From Solibacteraceae bacterium (GTDB taxonomy: Bacteria; Acidobacteriota; Terriglobia; Bryobacterales; Bryobacteraceae), in assembly GCA_026984795.1 (NCBI GenBank), contig JALSRK010000023.1, positions 1 to 64,000 of the forward strand: a DNA stretch of 64,000 bases, in the 5' to 3' direction. Below, in pieces: positions 56,200-63,731 of this stretch. The number at the start of each line of letters is the position of its first letter. The stretch's first letter is position 1. Below the pieces are notes generated by a model. It was not told where the DNA came from. It was given only the letters and a program-made list of their open reading frames with translations, and did not search any database. The translations under genes and the position numbers were made by a program.

Positions 56200-57086
56200 T
56201 GGCGGATCCGGGCGGACTAAAGGTACTGGCGACGAAGTGCTGCGCCTGCGGCCGCCCGCTCACGCCGGCGGAGGCATACAAACGGCTCGAATTCGGTGAC
56301 ATCGAGTGCTTCGTCTGTTGTCCGATGTGCCTGGACGCGCTCCACGCGGGCGTGGTGCAGCGGCGGATGATCCCAGAATCGTTTTCGAACGACCGCATCG
56401 ACGTGCTGGTCGAATATTTGCCGGCGCGGCAGATCGGCGGCGATTATGTTCACATCCGGGACTTCGGGGACGTGCTCCATTTTCTTGTCCTGGATGTTTC
56501 CGGGCACGGAATCACTTCCTCGCTCGTGATGAGCCGCGTCAGCACGCTGCTCGACCGCTTGCTCGAGCGTGGGGACGCGCCGGCTGACGTCGCGCGGCGC
56601 TTGAACACGTGGATGCGGGAGCACGTGGGAGACGAGCGGCTTTACGCCACGATGTTCCATGCGATCGTGGACTTTCGTCATTCGAGACTGTTGTTCCTGA
56701 GCTGCGGGCACGCCACTCAGTTGCTTTGGTCACGGCGGCGGTCGGATTTCATCCGGCTCGAGTCGCAGACGACGCCGATCGGGTTGTTCGACGACGAATT
56801 GTTCGGCATTCCGGACCCAGGTGAGGTCGAGATTCGACCTGGTGATAGACTGGTGCTGTTCACCGATGGCCTCCCCGACACTGAGCGCCCCGGCGAGGCG
56901 CCCCTGGGATTGGGGGGAGTGGCGCGAATGTTGTCGGAGGCGGGCGGAGAGCCGACGATGGAAAGCGCACGGCGGCTGATCGAGTATGTCCGTTCGCTGG
57001 GTCAGGAAGCCCGCGGCGACGACGTGCTCATCGTTTTCGCTGAAATCAAGGGTATGAGCGCGCTTTCCAGGAGTGGCGCCCGGTGA
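56199..57086 (+). CDS. SpoIIE/PP2C-type phosphatase with Cys-rich N-terminal metal domain
   Basis: The 295-residue protein joins an N-terminal Cys cluster (residues 14-44: Cys 14, 15, 17, 37, 40, 41 and 44, in KCCACGRPL and ECFVCCPMC), similar to TRASH/YHS-like treble-clef metal sites, to a SpoIIE phosphatase domain with FLVLDVSGHGITSSLVMSRV (metal Asp), LSCGHA and GDRLVLFTDGLPD (second metal Asp). SpoIIE phosphatases dephosphorylate anti-anti-sigma factors or similar partners. It is the last gene of the copper operon. I infer that metal binding at the Cys cluster modulates phosphatase signalling. A copper-sensing role is a hypothesis. Confidence 0.82.
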   Translation: MADPGGLKVLATKCCACGRPLTPAEAYKRLEFGDIECFVCCPMCLDALHAGVVQRRMIPESFSNDRIDVLVEYLPARQIGGDYVHIRDFGDVLHFLVLDVSGHGITSSLVMSRVSTLLDRLLERGDAPADVARRLNTWMREHVGDERLYATMFHAIVDFRHSRLLFLSCGHATQLLWSRRRSDFIRLESQTTPIGLFDDELFGIPDPGEVEIRPGDRLVLFTDGLPDTERPGEAPLGLGGVARMLSEAGGEPTMESARRLIEYVRSLGQEARGDDVLIVFAEIKGMSALSRSGAR

Positions 57087-57158
57087 TCCCGACCGCGGTG
57101 GCGGTGCAGACGTTGGAATCGTGGGCTGGGAGGAACGGCCGTTTTCGATAGCGACCCG

Positions 57159-57959
57159 ATGGCCGACAGGAGTCCATTCCCTTTGCTCGAGCACCCAGTG
57201 GAGGAGGCGACGGCTTTCGCCCCCGAGACGCTGATCGCCGCCGTACGCAGGCAGCGGGGAATAGCGGCTGCTGCCGTTCCCCCGGTATGCGTACTGGAAT
57301 TCGACGGGGATCTCACCGACCGGCTGGTGGAGACCGGAGCGGCGCAGCCTTGCGCCGAGTGGGCCTGCTTCCACACGGTGATGTTCACGCTGGAGGTGGA
57401 TGGAGCGCGCTGCGGCCTGATCGCCCGCACCATCGGCGGCCCGTTCGCGGTCCTGGTGGCCGAACAACTCGCGGCGTCTGGGGCCAGGGTGGTCATCGGA
57501 CTGACGTCGGCGGGCCGCGTGTCGCCGGAGCTGCCGGTGCCGGCGCTGGTGGTTGCGGCGAGCGCTATCCGGGACGAGGGGACGTCCTACCATTACCTGC
57601 CCCCGGCGGCTACTGTCGAAGCGCCGGCTGGGCTGGCCCGCGTGCTGACCGAAGGGATCGAAGGCGCAGGCCCGCCGGTTTTCTCCGGGACGGTATGGAC
57701 CACCGACGCCCCCTACCGCGAGACCCGCTCCCAGTTCGAGCGCCATGCGGCCGCCGGCGTGCTGGCAGTGGAGATGCAGGCGGCATCGCTGTTCGCCTTC
57801 TCGGCGGCCCGGGGCGTGCCCTGCGGCATCGTCGCCCATGTGACCAACGCCATAGACCTGGCCGACGAGGGATTCGACAACAGCGCCGAGGCCGACGGGC
57901 CCGAACTCGTGCGCCGTCTGTGCCGGGCTGGAACCCGGTTTCTCGCCGACCAGGGTTAG
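57159..57959 (+). CDS. nucleoside phosphorylase family protein
   Basis: The 266-residue protein resembles the uridine phosphorylase/purine nucleoside phosphorylase family: CAEWACFHTVMFTLEVDGARCGLIARTIGGPFAVLVAEQLAASGARVVIGLTSAG (family NTG/GxxG glycine region), then HAAAGVLAVEMQAASLFAFSAARGVPCGIVAHVTNAIDLADEGF, matching the conserved E-M-E-type segment at the ribose-binding site and a C-terminal Asp. It catalyses phosphorolytic cleavage of a nucleoside, substrate undetermined. It lies downstream of the phosphatase with a 72-nt gap. The ATG at 57159 is chosen by coding quality; no strong ribosome-binding site is seen. Confidence 0.8.
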   Translation: MADRSPFPLLEHPVEEATAFAPETLIAAVRRQRGIAAAAVPPVCVLEFDGDLTDRLVETGAAQPCAEWACFHTVMFTLEVDGARCGLIARTIGGPFAVLVAEQLAASGARVVIGLTSAGRVSPELPVPALVVAASAIRDEGTSYHYLPPAATVEAPAGLARVLTEGIEGAGPPVFSGTVWTTDAPYRETRSQFERHAAAGVLAVEMQAASLFAFSAARGVPCGIVAHVTNAIDLADEGFDNSAEADGPELVRRLCRAGTRFLADQG

Positions 57960-58012
57960 AGAAGGCTCCCCGGGCATGCGACAAGCGGGTGTGACCCTGT
58001 GCCGGGCCCCTC

Positions 58013-58780
58013 TCACCTCCGAGCGTGGATGTCGGCGACGACTACGAGCGGATCCTTCGTGCGGTCGTTCCGGCTGGTCCTCAAGATCCGGGCCTCGCGG
58101 AAGCCCGCCGCTCGGAACTCATCAAGGAAGGCCCCGCCCTCCTTGGCGCCGGCGATTCAGGCGAACCAGTCGGCCGGGGTCCGTTTCGACTTCTTGGCGA
58201 GCCCGGCGACGGGTTTGAGAAACCGCGGCAGGTCGCGGACGATGATCTCGGCGCCGTAGAGCTCGCCACCGGGCCGGACGATGCGGGCGAGCTCATGGAA
58301 GATCGCCTCCCGGGCCGGATTCAGATTGAAGATACCGTTGACTAGAGCGACGTCCACCGAGGCGTCCTCGAGGGGGATGGCTTCGGCATCGGCCTGGCGG
58401 AACTCGATGTTCGCGGCCCGGCAGGAGGCGGCTGCCTGGCGGGCGCGGTCGAGCATCGTCTCGCTGAAGTCGATGGCAAACACCTTTCCGGTCGGACCAG
58501 TGCGCCGGGCGGCGATCAAGCTATCGAGGCCGGCGCCGCACCCCAAGTCCAGAACAGCGGCCCCTGGCGGGATCCGGGCAAAGACGGCGACGTTGGAGAC
58601 GCCGCAGAAGGCGTCGGCAGCCGTGGCCGGTAAAGTCTCGAGCAGGTCCGGCGGGTACCCGAGGCTGACAGCGAACCGCCGCCCCACGGGGAACGGGTGT
58701 TTCCCATCCGGGTTCCCGGCCGCGGCCGAATAGACCCGGCGCACCTGATCGCGGAGCTCGCTGCCATTGCGGGTTTCCAT
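58013..58780 (-). CDS. ArsM-like SAM methyltransferase with in-frame UGA (probable selenocysteine)
   Basis: Conventional reading from the ATG at 58780 gives 207 residues ending KSKRTPADWFA-stop (UGA at 58157-58159). The homology does not end there: the same frame continues IAGAKEGGAFLDEFRAAGFREARIL... for 47 codons to a second UGA at 58013-58015. In ArsM and related methyltransferases, the residue before IAGA/SGAL is the conserved Cys, so UGA replaces that Cys; read as Sec, the protein has 255 residues. The SAM fold is clear: AVLDLGCGAGLDSLIAARR, FAIDFSETMLDRAR and VALVNGIFNLNPAREAIF. A candidate SECIS follows. The gene faces the copper operon. Arsenite or a related (metalloid) substrate is inferred. 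If UGA is a true stop, this is a truncated pseudogene instead. Confidence 0.78.
58123..58145 (-). promoter_or_regulatory. candidate bacterial SECIS hairpin
   Basis: On the minus strand, starting 11 nt after the UGA, CAAGGAGGG pairs with CCTTCCTTG (nine pairs including one G-U) around the five-base loop CGGGG. Position, stem length and a G-rich apical loop match the E. coli-type SECIS rules (stem 11 nt past the UGA, G in the loop). Confidence 0.7.
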
Positions 58781-58830
58781 GGATGCCCCAGCGGGTGTGC
58801 GTTGACCCCTCTTCATGGAGCCGCACCTTT

Positions 58831-58840
58831 GTCTTAAGAC
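58831..58840. promoter_or_regulatory. perfect 10-bp palindrome upstream of the selenoprotein gene
   Basis: GTCTTAAGAC lies about 50 nt before the ATG at 58780 on the coding strand, next to TAGTCT. It may be an operator half or a promoter-overlapping site. No obvious Ars-type regulator gene is in view. Confidence 0.35.
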
Positions 58841-59080
58841 TAGCACGGGATCCGGGCGACGCCCCCACGAGATGGCTGGCGGCGGCAGAAAAGCGGGCAG
58901 GAACCTGTTCGATGCTCGATTTGCGCCACCTCAGGCACGAGGTGCCCGATTTCGGGCGGCCACCGGAAAGGCGAGGGTGAGGGATCTCGAACGGAGACAA
59001 AGATATCCTCGCGTTTTCTGGTTTGGCCCCTGGTTTGCTCGTTCTTCCTTCAGCCGATCTTCAGCTCAGAGGAGAACTGT

Positions 59081-59407
59081 ATGAAGAAACTGACTTTGTT
59101 GATCGCGGCCGCCGGCCTCACACTGTGGGGCGTGGGACCGCAAACCTTCACGGGCGTGATCACGGACACGATGTGCAAGGCGAATCACGAGCCGATGCAC
59201 ATGAAGCCGCACTCCAAATGTGTGCGCGAGTGCGTGAAGATGGATCCGTCGCGCTGGAAGTATGCTCTTTACGACGGCGAGAGCGTCTACGTGCTGAGCG
59301 ACCAGACGACCCCGGCCGAGTACGCGGACCAGAAGGTGAAGGTCACCGGCAAACTGGATGAGTCTTCGAAGACGATTCACGTCGAAAAGATCGAGCCGGT
59401 GAAATAG
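59081..59407 (+). CDS. small exported protein with Cys/His/Met-rich segment
   Basis: The 108-residue protein has a signal peptide (KKLTLLIAAAGLTLWGVGPQ). The mature part has TFTGVITDTMCKANHEPMHM, then HSKCVRECVKMDPSRW, so three Cys plus His and Met lie within about 35 residues, followed by a beta-rich domain (YALYDGESVYVLSDQ, KVKVTGKLDESSKTIHVEKIEPV). I do not recognise a named family. The residues suit soft-metal binding in the envelope. A ribosome-binding site (GAGGAGAA) precedes the ATG. Confidence 0.8.
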   Translation: MKKLTLLIAAAGLTLWGVGPQTFTGVITDTMCKANHEPMHMKPHSKCVRECVKMDPSRWKYALYDGESVYVLSDQTTPAEYADQKVKVTGKLDESSKTIHVEKIEPVK

Positions 59408-59429
59408 CGGCTGAGAGCCTCGAGGAATC

Positions 59430-59966
59430 ATGTACCGGATGAAAGCGGCGGCCCTGCTGGGTATAGGGGTCATCTTACTGGCTGCAGGGGCCGCCTACTG
59501 GATCGTTACGTCCCACGGCTTCAGCGCGCGGGCCGAACCCTCGGCCATCGAGGCCTGGGTGGCGCGCCATCTGCGCCGGCTGGCGATTCCGGCCGAAGCG
59601 CGCAATGCGAAGAACCTGCTGGAGGCGACGCCGCTGGCGATCGCCGAGGCGCGGGACCACTTCGCCGACCATTGCGCCGTCTGCCACGCCAACGACGGCA
59701 GCGGGCGGACGGACATCAACGCCGGCCTCTACCCGCCGGCTCCCGACATGCGTACTCCCGTCACCCAGGATCTGAGCGACGGGGAGATCTTCTATATCAT
59801 CAAGAACGGCATCCGGTTCACGGGGATGCCGGGCTGGGGAGGGGAGGACGAAGAGAACTGGAAACTGGTGCTCTTCATCCGCCATCTTCCGGAACTGACC
59901 GAGACCGAACTCGAACTGATGCAGGGGATCAACGGTCTCGAACCGCCGGGCGAGGAAACTCACTGA
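59430..59966 (+). CDS. c-type cytochrome
   Basis: The 178-residue protein has an N-terminal signal anchor (AAALLGIGVILLAAGAAYWIV), one class I cytochrome c domain with heme motif CAVCH at residues 82-86, and a distal methionine in RFTGMPGWGGEDEENWKLVLFIRHLPEL. The domain type is the mono-heme ~100-residue gamma-class cytochrome c. It probably transfers electrons in the periplasm. It is 22 nt after the small exported protein gene on the same strand, so co-transcription is likely. Confidence 0.88.
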   Translation: MYRMKAAALLGIGVILLAAGAAYWIVTSHGFSARAEPSAIEAWVARHLRRLAIPAEARNAKNLLEATPLAIAEARDHFADHCAVCHANDGSGRTDINAGLYPPAPDMRTPVTQDLSDGEIFYIIKNGIRFTGMPGWGGEDEENWKLVLFIRHLPELTETELELMQGINGLEPPGEETH

Positions 59967-60003
59967 GGCCCGGCAACAACACTCAGAGGAGGGACAAACG
60001 AGG

Positions 60004-60360
60004 ATGCAACGCAGATACTTGTTGACAATCCTGCTGGCTGGGGCGCTGGCCAGTCCGCTGGCCATGGCCCACGATCCCAGTAAGCACAAGGGCAAGCCGA
60101 TCAAAGGCGAGGTGACCGCGGTAGGCGCGTCAGAGTTCACGGTAGCCACCGCCAAGGGCGACCTGAAGGTCACCTTCAGCGACAAGACGAAGTTCGAGCG
60201 GGGCGACGACCGGGCCTCCGCCGCCGACCTCGAGAAGGGGATGCAGGTGAGCATCTTCGGTACCGTGCTGGGCAGTGGTAAAGAGGTGGTTGCCCGGGAG
60301 GTGTTGCTGGCCCCCGCCGAGGGCGGACATCACCACCACCCAGGCGGCCACATGCACTGA
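60004..60360 (+). CDS. exported DUF5666 protein with His-rich tail
   Basis: The 118-residue protein has a signal peptide (RRYLLTILLAGALASPLAMAH), a small beta-barrel of DUF5666 type (KPIKGEVTAVGASEFTVATAKGDLKVTFSDKTKFERGDDRASAADLEKGMQVSIFGTVLG) and a C-terminal His-rich tail (GGHHHHPGGHMH). DUF5666 proteins are of unknown function but commonly lie near metal resistance genes. The His tail suggests metal chelation in the periplasm. It is 37 nt after the cytochrome gene. Confidence 0.82.
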   Translation: MQRRYLLTILLAGALASPLAMAHDPSKHKGKPIKGEVTAVGASEFTVATAKGDLKVTFSDKTKFERGDDRASAADLEKGMQVSIFGTVLGSGKEVVAREVLLAPAEGGHHHHPGGHMH

Positions 60361-60435
60361 GACCGCGCCGGGATGCCGGGGCTTCCGGCGTGGCGCGGCT
60401 TCGCCGGCGGGGATGGATAATTGAGTTAGCCCCGA

Positions 60436-62244
60436 ATGAAGTTCCGCGCCGCCTACGCCGTTCTTCTGCTTCTCGCGATCCCGTGGGTAGCCTGGAACGG
60501 CTTGACGAGCCAGATCAATGCGGCGGCGCTGGACCTGCTGATGCGCCTCCGGGGAACGGCCGAGTCGCCTTCGGCGGAGGGCATCGTCCTCGTGGCCATC
60601 GACGACGCCACGGCGCGGCGGTACGGTCCGTTGCCGCTCGAGCGCCGCCTGCTCGCCGAGGGACTGGAGCGGCTGGCGGAAGCCAAGCCCCGGGTGGTGG
60701 CGCTCGACGTTCTGCTGGCCGAGCCCGAAGACCCGGAGGCGGAGGCCCGGATCGCGAAAGCGCTCGGGATGGTTCCCGGCGTGGTGGCCGCGGCGATCGA
60801 GAACGACCCGGCGGCCCGGCCGCGCTGGATCGACCCGCTGCCCGAGCTGGCGGCGGCCGCGCGGGTGGGCCACGCCCATGCGGATCCGGACCCGGACGGC
60901 GTAGTCCGCTCCGTCTTGCTGGCGAAGGCGGCCGAAGGACGCCGGCGGTGGGCGCTGGCCCTGGAAGCGGCGGCGCTGGCCCTGGACGCCGAGCGGCCCG
61001 TGGAGACTACAGGCGAAATTCGCCTCGGCTCGATCCGGATTCCCGCGCCGGCCGCCGAGCACCGGCTGCTGCGCATCGACTACGCCGGGCCGGAGGGGAC
61101 GTTCCGGCGTGTCTCCTTCGCCAGCCTCCTCGATGGTTCGGCCGATCCCGCCTGGTTCCGCGGCAAGGCCGTGATCGTCGGAGCGACGGCCCAGGGCGCG
61201 GGCGACCGCCACTTCACCCCGGTCTCGGCAGGCATCGGGATGAGCGGCATCGAGATCCACGCCAACATCTTGCGGACCATCCTCGATGAAGCCTTCTTGA
61301 GGCCGCTCCCGCCCGCGTGGGAGCTCGGCTTGTATCTCGTCGTCGCCGCGGCGTGCGTGGCGGCGGTGATGCGGTTCCGCGGGCTGGCGCTGGCTGGAGC
61401 GCTGGCGGGCGTTCTGGCGGCCGTTCCGGCGGCCTGCTACGCGGCTCTCCTCGACGGGTCACTGTGGCCGCCGGCTTCGATGACGGCCGTCTTCCTGCTC
61501 TCGGCCGGGCTGGCGGGGGCGGGCGAGTACGCTTCGCTGCACTGGGCCTGGCGGCGCTCGGAACAGAAGCGGCGCGAATACGCCTTCCGGGTGCAGGCCA
61601 TCGCGCACGAGATCAAGAACCCGCTGGCGGCCATCCAGGGCTCGAGCGAGATGATCGAGGACGAGTCCTTGCCGCCGGAGACGCGCCACCAGATGGCCGG
61701 GCTGATTCACAAGGAGTCGAAGCGGCTGGCGGCGCTGATCCGCACGTTTCTCGACGTGGAGCGGATGGCCTCGGGGACGCTCCGGATCGAGAAGCGGCCG
61801 GTGGAGCTTTCCGGGCTGTGCCGGGAAGTAGTGGAGCGGGCGCGCCTCTACGCCGCCCGGAAGAAGACCGCCATCGAGATGGAGGCGCCAGCCATGGAGA
61901 TCGCCGCCGATCCGGACCTGCTCGGCTTCGCCATCTATAACCTGCTGACCAACGCCGTCAAGTACAGCCCGAGGCGCTCGACGGTGCGGCTGGCCGTTCG
62001 CGATACCGGGGGCGGCGTGGCGATCTCGGTTACCGACCAGGGCTACGGGATCGCGCGGGAAGAACAGCAGAAGATTTTCGAAAGGTTCTATCGTCTAAAG
62101 AGGGACGAGAAAGGCGCTGAAGAGGGAACGGGCATCGGGCTGGCGCTGGTCAAGGAGATCGCGACGCAACACGGCGGGCGGATCGAGGTCGAGAGCAGCC
62201 CGGGGGCCGGGTCCCGCTTCACTTTGGTGCTGCCGAAGAGCTGA
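60436..62244 (+). CDS. CHASE2-domain sensor histidine kinase
   Basis: The 602-residue kinase has an N-terminal membrane segment, an extracytoplasmic CHASE2 domain (residues ~30-285: GIVLVAIDDATARRYG, PRVVALDVLLAEPEDPEAEARIA and AGIGMSGIEIHANILRTIL), then two or three membrane segments (~290-365). HisKA is present with the phospho-accepting His near residue 391 (VQAIAHEIKNPLAAIQGSSEMI), followed by HATPase_c with NLLTNAVKYSP, DQGYGIAREEQQKIFERFYR and GTGIGLALVKEI. It phosphorylates the response regulator that starts 3 nt downstream. Confidence 0.93.
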   Translation: MKFRAAYAVLLLLAIPWVAWNGLTSQINAAALDLLMRLRGTAESPSAEGIVLVAIDDATARRYGPLPLERRLLAEGLERLAEAKPRVVALDVLLAEPEDPEAEARIAKALGMVPGVVAAAIENDPAARPRWIDPLPELAAAARVGHAHADPDPDGVVRSVLLAKAAEGRRRWALALEAAALALDAERPVETTGEIRLGSIRIPAPAAEHRLLRIDYAGPEGTFRRVSFASLLDGSADPAWFRGKAVIVGATAQGAGDRHFTPVSAGIGMSGIEIHANILRTILDEAFLRPLPPAWELGLYLVVAAACVAAVMRFRGLALAGALAGVLAAVPAACYAALLDGSLWPPASMTAVFLLSAGLAGAGEYASLHWAWRRSEQKRREYAFRVQAIAHEIKNPLAAIQGSSEMIEDESLPPETRHQMAGLIHKESKRLAALIRTFLDVERMASGTLRIEKRPVELSGLCREVVERARLYAARKKTAIEMEAPAMEIAADPDLLGFAIYNLLTNAVKYSPRRSTVRLAVRDTGGGVAISVTDQGYGIAREEQQKIFERFYRLKRDEKGAEEGTGIGLALVKEIATQHGGRIEVESSPGAGSRFTLVLPKS

Positions 62245-62247
62245 GCC

Positions 62248-63606
62248 ATGCCGCAGCCGGCCATTCTGGTAATCGACGACGAGGAGTCGCTGGCCTCGAT
62301 GGTGGCGGCGTACCTGGAAGCGAAGGGCTACCGCGTGGCCACGGCCTTGACGGGAGAGGATGCTCTCGAAGAGATCGCGTCGGGGGACTACGACATCGTC
62401 GTCAGCGACATCTATATCGACGAAGTCTCCGGGCTGGACATCCTGCGGGCGGCGAAGAACCAGAAGCCGGAGTGCGCGGTGATCCTGATGACGGCCAGGG
62501 GTTCGGTCCAGACCACGGTGGAAGCCGAGGCGGGCGGGGCTTTCGAGTACCTGGCCAAGCCGTTCGAGATGAGCGAGCTGCTCGAGGCCGTCCGGCGGGC
62601 GGAAGCGGCATTACAGGCCACGCCTCCGGAGCCGGCGGAGGAAGAAGCCGCCCCGCCGGGCGGCATGGTCGGGTTCTCGCCCCCGATGGTCCGGGTCTAC
62701 AAGGCAATCGCCCGCTCGGCGCGGTCCGAGGAAACGGCGCTGATCACCGGCGAATCGGGGACGGGCAAGGAGCTGGTGGCCCGGGCGATCCACGAACACA
62801 GCGCCCGGAAGGCGAAGCCCTTCGTGCCGGTCGATTGCGGGGCGATCTCGGGCTCGCTGTGGGAATCGGAGGTCTTCGGGGCCGTGCGCGGGGCCTTCAC
62901 GGGGGCGGACCGGGACCGGAAAGGCATCGTGGAGACGGCGGCGGGCGGGACCGTCTTCTTCGACGAGGTGGGCGAGATCCCCTTGGAGTTCCAGCCGAAG
63001 CTCTTGCGGTTCTTGCAGGAGAAAGAGTACCGGCCGGTGGGCGCCGGCTCGCCGCGGAAGGCGGACGTGAGGGTGATCGCGGCGACGAACCGGCCGCTGG
63101 AGCGCATGGTGCGGGAAGCCAAGTTCCGGGAGGATCTCTACCACCGGCTGAACGTGATCCGCATCGACGTGCCGCCGCTCCGGGAGCGCCGCCCGGACAT
63201 CCCGCTGCTGGCGAAGCACTTCCTGGACCAGGCGTTGGCGGGCGCCGGGAAGCGGCTGTGGCTGGAGCCCGGGGCTCTGGCCGAGATGGAGCGCCACCAG
63301 TGGCCGGGAAACGTGCGGCAGCTCGAGAACGTGATCCGGCGGCTGGCGGCCCTTGCGCCGGCGGGCCCGATCACAGCCCAGGCCGTCCGGGAGGCTCTCC
63401 ATAGCCGGGAAGAAGACGAGGAGGAGGCGGGCGAGCTCTCCGAGGTCGAGCGCCGCCACATCTTGAAGGTGCTCGAGCAGACCGGGGGCAACAAGACGAA
63501 GGCGGCGGAGATCCTCGGCATCCAGCGCCGCACCCTCTACAAGAAGCTGGCGCGCATCGAGCGGGAGCGTTCCGGGCACAGCGGTGTGCCCGAATCGTCC
63601 GGCTAG
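62248..63606 (+). CDS. sigma-54-dependent response regulator (NtrC family)
   Basis: The 452-residue activator has a receiver domain (residues 1-120, phospho-accepting Asp54 in VVSDIYID), an AAA+ domain (~145-380) with Walker A GESGTGKE, the sigma-54-contacting GAFTGA loop and Walker B GGTVFFDEVGEI, and a C-terminal Fis-type helix-turn-helix (LEQTGGNKTKAAEILGIQRRTLYKKLARI). On phosphorylation by the neighbouring CHASE2 kinase it should hydrolyse ATP to open sigma-54 promoters. The spacing to the kinase gene is 3 nt. Confidence 0.95.
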   Translation: MPQPAILVIDDEESLASMVAAYLEAKGYRVATALTGEDALEEIASGDYDIVVSDIYIDEVSGLDILRAAKNQKPECAVILMTARGSVQTTVEAEAGGAFEYLAKPFEMSELLEAVRRAEAALQATPPEPAEEEAAPPGGMVGFSPPMVRVYKAIARSARSEETALITGESGTGKELVARAIHEHSARKAKPFVPVDCGAISGSLWESEVFGAVRGAFTGADRDRKGIVETAAGGTVFFDEVGEIPLEFQPKLLRFLQEKEYRPVGAGSPRKADVRVIAATNRPLERMVREAKFREDLYHRLNVIRIDVPPLRERRPDIPLLAKHFLDQALAGAGKRLWLEPGALAEMERHQWPGNVRQLENVIRRLAALAPAGPITAQAVREALHSREEDEEEAGELSEVERRHILKVLEQTGGNKTKAAEILGIQRRTLYKKLARIERERSGHSGVPESSG

Positions 63607-63731
63607 GCGGACGGACGCGGCAGGGCAAATTGTTACAACTCCTTCGACCGCCACGGAGTCACCTGATTCCTGACTCTGGCATCTGAATTGCTGAGACCCC
63701 AGTGAGAACTTCCGTGATATTCGTCAGAACC

